A stretch of DNA of 9,926 nt, from positions 1-9,926 of the forward strand of contig JAKCCP010000405.1 in assembly GCA_021841985.1 (NCBI GenBank), written 5' to 3'. The notes beneath the pieces are model-generated. The model was not told the DNA's origin. It ran no database searches and was given only the letters and a program-made list of their open reading frames with translations. Source of the DNA: Pseudomonadota bacterium. Its GTDB lineage: Bacteria > Pseudomonadota > Alphaproteobacteria > Acetobacterales > Acetobacteraceae. A program made the translations under genes and the position numbers. Shown here in pieces: positions 7,188 to 9,926 of the stretch; the stretch's first letter is position 1; each line of letters begins with the position of its first letter.

Positions 7188-7199
7188 ATGAGAAGACCT

Positions 7200-8111
7200 T
7201 TATCCCTCGCAGAGCCGGCGGGCGATTTCAAGCGCGCGCCGGAGCAGCGTTTCATTCGCCTCGGGCGTCAGAAACCCGCTATGGGCGGAAAGCGTGACAT
7301 TGGCGAGGCGCGCGAGCGGATGCCCGGCCGGCAGCGGCTCGGTGGCGAAGACATCGAGCGCGGCATGGGCGATATGCCCGCGTTCGAGACCCGCGATCAG
7401 CGCCGCCTCGTCGACCAGCGCGCCGCGCGCGGTGTTGACCAGGATCGCCCCCGGCCGGAGCCGCGCCAGCCGCCCGGCATCGAGAAAGCCCCGCGTCTCG
7501 TCATTGAGCAGGAGATGCAGCGAGACGACATGGCTCTCGGCGAGCAGCGTATCGAGAGGGACGAAGCTGACGCCGGGCGCGGTCTTCGGGCTCCGGTTCC
7601 AGGCGAGCACCCGCATCCCGCCGCCCGCCGCGATTCGCGCGACCTCGGCGGCGATCCCGCCGAAGCCGATCAGGCCGAGCGTCTTGCCGGTGAGCTGCAC
7701 GCCCGGGATGCGCGGCCAGCCGCCGGCGCGCACGCCGCGATCCATCGCCGCGATCCCGCGCGCCGCCGCCCACATCAGCGCGATGCTATGCTCGGCGACC
7801 GCGGTGTCGCCATAGCCCTTGATGGTATGGACGGTGATGCCGAGGGTGGCGAGTTCCTCGGGGTTCATGTAGCTCCGCGCGCCGGTGCCGAGAAAAATGA
7901 CATGGCGGAGCGCGGGGCAAGCGGCGAGCGCCGAGGTCGGAAGCGAGGAATGATCATCGAGCACGAAATCATACCCGGCCAGCAATCGCGGCAGCGCCTC
8001 GGGCGCGATGCGGGCGGCGCGGTTGACGGTGATCGGCGGGTCGCCGGGGCCGTGGAGGCGCGCGACGATCGCCGCCATGGTTTCGTCCGCATCGAGAAAA
8101 AGACCGCGCAT
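7200..8111 (-). CDS. D-2-hydroxyacid dehydrogenase, NAD(P)-binding
   Basis: A 303-residue cytosolic oxidoreductase of the D-isomer-specific 2-hydroxyacid dehydrogenase family, interconverting a 2-oxoacid and a D-2-hydroxyacid. Residues 1 to about 100 form the first part of the substrate domain. The coenzyme domain starts at TGKTLGLIGFGGIAAEV (141-157), and the catalytic set is intact: Arg229 in NTARG, Glu258 in ATEPL and His277 in SAHSGF. The usual third Gly of GxGxxG is Ala154. At the end of the second strand the sequence is AWNRS, lacking the Asp typical of NAD-specific members, which hints at NADPH use as in glyoxylate/hydroxypyruvate reductases. The exact substrate is unknown. The start at 8111 is supported by GGGAG (plus-strand 8119-8123) seven bases upstream. 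It overlaps the divergent penicillin-binding protein start within CATG. Confidence 0.92.
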   Translation of the reverse strand: MRGLFLDADETMAAIVARLHGPGDPPITVNRAARIAPEALPRLLAGYDFVLDDHSSLPTSALAACPALRHVIFLGTGARSYMNPEELATLGITVHTIKGYGDTAVAEHSIALMWAAARGIAAMDRGVRAGGWPRIPGVQLTGKTLGLIGFGGIAAEVARIAAGGGMRVLAWNRSPKTAPGVSFVPLDTLLAESHVVSLHLLLNDETRGFLDAGRLARLRPGAILVNTARGALVDEAALIAGLERGHIAHAALDVFATEPLPAGHPLARLANVTLSAHSGFLTPEANETLLRRALEIARRLCEG

Positions 8112-9894
8112 GAAGCCGCTCCCGGTTGATCGCCGCCTGGATGCGGCCACTCTGCGCAAAGCGGCGCCGGCCAGCAAGCCGCCGCGCCGGCGCCTTGGCC
8201 GCTGGCTTGCCCGCGCGGTCATCGCGCTGGTCTGGGGCGGGCTTGCCCTCGGGCTGATCTTTCTCTGGCTGATCCATGATCTGCCGCGGCCGCGAGACGC
8301 GATCACCGCGCGCCGGCCGAGCCTCACACTCGAGGACAGCGCCGGCCACGTGATCGCGCGCTACGGCGATATCGTCGGCGCGACGGTGCATCTCGCCGAT
8401 CTGCCGCCCGATCTCCCGGCGGCGGTGGTCGCGGTCGAGGATCGGCGCTTTTTCCACCACGGCGCGCTCGATGGGTGGGGGATGGCGCGGGCCGCGTTCG
8501 TCGATCTCACCGCGCGGCGGATCGTCCAGGGCGGCTCGACGCTCAGCCAGCAGGTCGCCAAGACGCTGTTTTTGAGCAATCGGCGGACGTTCCGCCGGAA
8601 AATTCAAGAAATCATTCTATCCTATTGGATTTACAATCATTTCTCAAGAAATCAGATCCTCGAGATCTGGCTCAACCGGGTCTATCTCGGCGCCGGGGCG
8701 TTCGGGGTGGACGCCGCGGCGCGGGTCTATTTCGGCATCCCCGCGCGCCGCCTCGCGCTGTGGCAGGCGGCGATGATCGCCGGGCTGCCGCGGGCGCCGG
8801 CGCGCTTCAATCCCCGCGCCGACCCCGCCGCCGCCATCGCCCGCACCCGCCAGGTGCTGGCGGCGATGCGTGTCGCCGGCGTGATCACCGAGGCCACCGA
8901 AAACGCCGCCATCGCCGCGATCGCGCTGCCGCCGCTGCCCGGTGGCGGCTGGTTCGCCGATTGGGCGGCCGAGCAGGCCGAGTCCGGCTTGCCCCAAGGC
9001 GAGGACGCGACGCTGCGCACGTCGCTCGATTCCCGTTTGCAGGCGGCGGCGTCGAGCGGGCTCAAGGCGCTGCTCGACGGCCCCGGCGCCGGCGCCGGGG
9101 TGGGCGAGGGCGCGGTGGTCGCGCTCGATGCCGCGACCGGCGCCGTCCGCGCCATGGTCGGCGGGCGGGCGGAGAGCGGCGGTGGCTTCAACCGCGCCGT
9201 CGCCGCGCGGCGCCAGCCGGGCTCGGCGTTCAAGCCCTTCGTCTGGCTCGCCGCCCTCGAGCGCGGCGAGACGCCGGCGAGCCTGGTCGAGGACGCGCCG
9301 ATCAGAATCGGCACCTGGGCGCCGCGCGACATCGAGCACCGTTATCAGGGTGCCATCACCCTGACCGCGGCGCTGGCGCAATCCTCCAACACCGCTGCCG
9401 TCCGTCTCCTGCTCCGGAGCGGCGGCCCGGGCGCCGTGATCGCGCTCGCCCGCCGTCTCGGCATCGGCGACCCCCTGCCCGACGACGCCTCTCTCGCGCT
9501 CGGCACCGCGTCCGTCGGACTGCTCGAATTGACGGCGAGCTACGCGCCGTTTTTCAACGGCGGAAACCGTATCCGGCCGCATTATCTCGCCACCGGCCCG
9601 CGCGTGACCGCGCCGGTCATCGCCCAAGCCGAGGCCGCGATGATGAAAACCATGCTCGCCGCCGTGGTCAGCGAAGGCACCGGCCGCGCCGCCGCCATCC
9701 CCGGCGAGACCGTCGCCGGGAAAACCGGGACGTCCCAGGCCTATCGCGACGCCTGGTTCATCGGCGCCGTTCGCGGCACCCTGATCGGCGTCTGGCTCGG
9801 CAACGACGACGCGAGCCCGACCAAAGGCATCACCGGCGGCAGCCTGCCCGCGCGCCTGTTCCACGACCTCGCCCTGGTGGTGGCGCGGGAGTGA
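8110..9894 (+). CDS. Class A penicillin-binding protein, PBP1A family
   Basis: A 594-residue bifunctional peptidoglycan synthase anchored in the inner membrane: it polymerises lipid II and cross-links the stem peptides. A basic N-terminus (to about 31) precedes one membrane segment (about 34-56). The glycosyltransferase (GT51) domain shows VEDRRFFHHGALD with catalytic Glu110, GGSTLSQQ (141-148), RRKIQE (162-167) and QILEIWLNRVYLGAGAFG (182-199). The transpeptidase domain has SAFK (Ser372 nucleophile, Lys375), SSN (425-427) and KTGTS (538-542). It is shorter than E. coli PBP1A (850) and lacks obvious extra domains. The start at 8110 has only a weak purine-rich upstream element; in-frame ATGs at 8077 and 8008 lie inside the divergent dehydrogenase, and none lies between 8110 and the membrane segment. 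A 60-base AT-rich tract interrupts its codon usage at about residues 164-183. Confidence 0.93.
   Translation: MKPLPVDRRLDAATLRKAAPASKPPRRRLGRWLARAVIALVWGGLALGLIFLWLIHDLPRPRDAITARRPSLTLEDSAGHVIARYGDIVGATVHLADLPPDLPAAVVAVEDRRFFHHGALDGWGMARAAFVDLTARRIVQGGSTLSQQVAKTLFLSNRRTFRRKIQEIILSYWIYNHFSRNQILEIWLNRVYLGAGAFGVDAAARVYFGIPARRLALWQAAMIAGLPRAPARFNPRADPAAAIARTRQVLAAMRVAGVITEATENAAIAAIALPPLPGGGWFADWAAEQAESGLPQGEDATLRTSLDSRLQAAASSGLKALLDGPGAGAGVGEGAVVALDAATGAVRAMVGGRAESGGGFNRAVAARRQPGSAFKPFVWLAALERGETPASLVEDAPIRIGTWAPRDIEHRYQGAITLTAALAQSSNTAAVRLLLRSGGPGAVIALARRLGIGDPLPDDASLALGTASVGLLELTASYAPFFNGGNRIRPHYLATGPRVTAPVIAQAEAAMMKTMLAAVVSEGTGRAAAIPGETVAGKTGTSQAYRDAWFIGAVRGTLIGVWLGNDDASPTKGITGGSLPARLFHDLALVVARE
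8604..8654 (+). repeat. 11-bp direct repeats in an AT-rich tract of the PBP gene
   Basis: TCAAGAAATCA occurs at 8604-8614 and 8644-8654, exactly 40 bases apart. The two copies are in different reading frames (CAA GAA ATC against TCA AGA AAT), so a repeated peptide does not explain them. Both lie in a tract at 8599-8658 with 16 G/C in 60 bases by my count. Its meaning is unknown. Confidence 0.7.
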
Positions 9895-9895
9895 A

Positions 9896-9926
9896 GGGAA
9901 GGCCAGGGCGGAGCCCTGGCCTTCCC
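9896..9926 (+). terminator. Hairpin after the PBP gene, cut by the window end
   Basis: Perfect 14-bp arms, GGGAAGGCCAGGGC (9896-9909) and GCCCTGGCCTTCCC (9913-9926), enclose a three-base loop and start two bases after the stop codon. This is the form of a strong intrinsic terminator. Whether a T-run follows cannot be seen because the window ends at the last stem base. Confidence 0.8.

Noticed and set aside
7070..7297. A short plus-strand ORF reading GRRESNPHFRNGKQ
   Set aside because: This is the well-known false peptide produced by translating the antisense of a tRNA gene; it covers tRNA-Leu(UAA).
8644..9864. A 406-codon minus-strand open frame antisense to the PBP gene
   Set aside because: It is Gly/Ala/Arg-rich shadow coding, and the opposite strand carries complete GT51 and transpeptidase motifs.
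1..9926. A defence system, CRISPR array, prophage or biosynthetic cluster
   Set aside because: I looked for repeated spacers, transposase or integrase motifs, nuclease or toxin pairs and multi-gene pathways. Every sizeable gene belongs to a common metabolic or envelope family, and none form such a system.

Overview
The window is a GC-rich, densely packed bacterial chromosome segment, most likely from an alphaproteobacterium, with Rhodospirillales/Acetobacteraceae as my best guess. Reasons: high GC with C/G-ending codons, a DUF1489 protein (a family I know from Alphaproteobacteria), an LpxR-like outer-membrane barrel (so Gram-negative), and a TTGAT-N4-GTCAA site of the FNR/FixK type. No phage, transposon, CRISPR array or toxin-antitoxin module is visible. 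Most of it looks like ordinary housekeeping and accessory metabolism.

Layout. Left block, plus strand: a DUF1489 protein (52-465), an M19 zinc dipeptidase (537-1550) and an LpxR/DUF2219-type outer-membrane protein with a signal peptide (1609-2682). It meets malate synthase G (glcB, 2721-4874, minus) convergently across a strong hairpin terminator at 2685-2711. A 330-base divergent intergenic region follows, holding a short tandem repeat next to the glcB start and an FNR/FixK-type box. The box precedes an orphan B12-binding-type radical SAM gene (5205-6530, plus), whose sampled stretches are lower in GC than its neighbours. That gene converges on a DoxX-family membrane protein (6588-6995, minus), with a 12-bp-arm hairpin between them. 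Next come a tRNA-Leu(UAA) gene (7103-7187, minus) and, 12 bases upstream of it on the same strand, a D-2-hydroxyacid dehydrogenase (7200-8111, minus). The dehydrogenase diverges from a class A (PBP1A-type) penicillin-binding protein (8110-9894, plus); the two start codons share the tetranucleotide CATG. A 14-bp-arm hairpin ends the window.

How the genes relate. They do not form one pathway. The M19 dipeptidase, the LpxR-like barrel and the penicillin-binding protein belong to families that act on peptides or the cell envelope. Malate synthase G consumes glyoxylate, and the hydroxyacid dehydrogenase could reduce glyoxylate or hydroxypyruvate, but they are not in one operon, so a shared role is only a guess. 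The items most worth a second look are: the LpxR homologue lacking two expected active-site residues, the FNR-box-preceded radical SAM gene of unknown product, the 60-bp tract of about 27% GC inside a conserved part of the penicillin-binding protein, and the overlapping divergent start codons.
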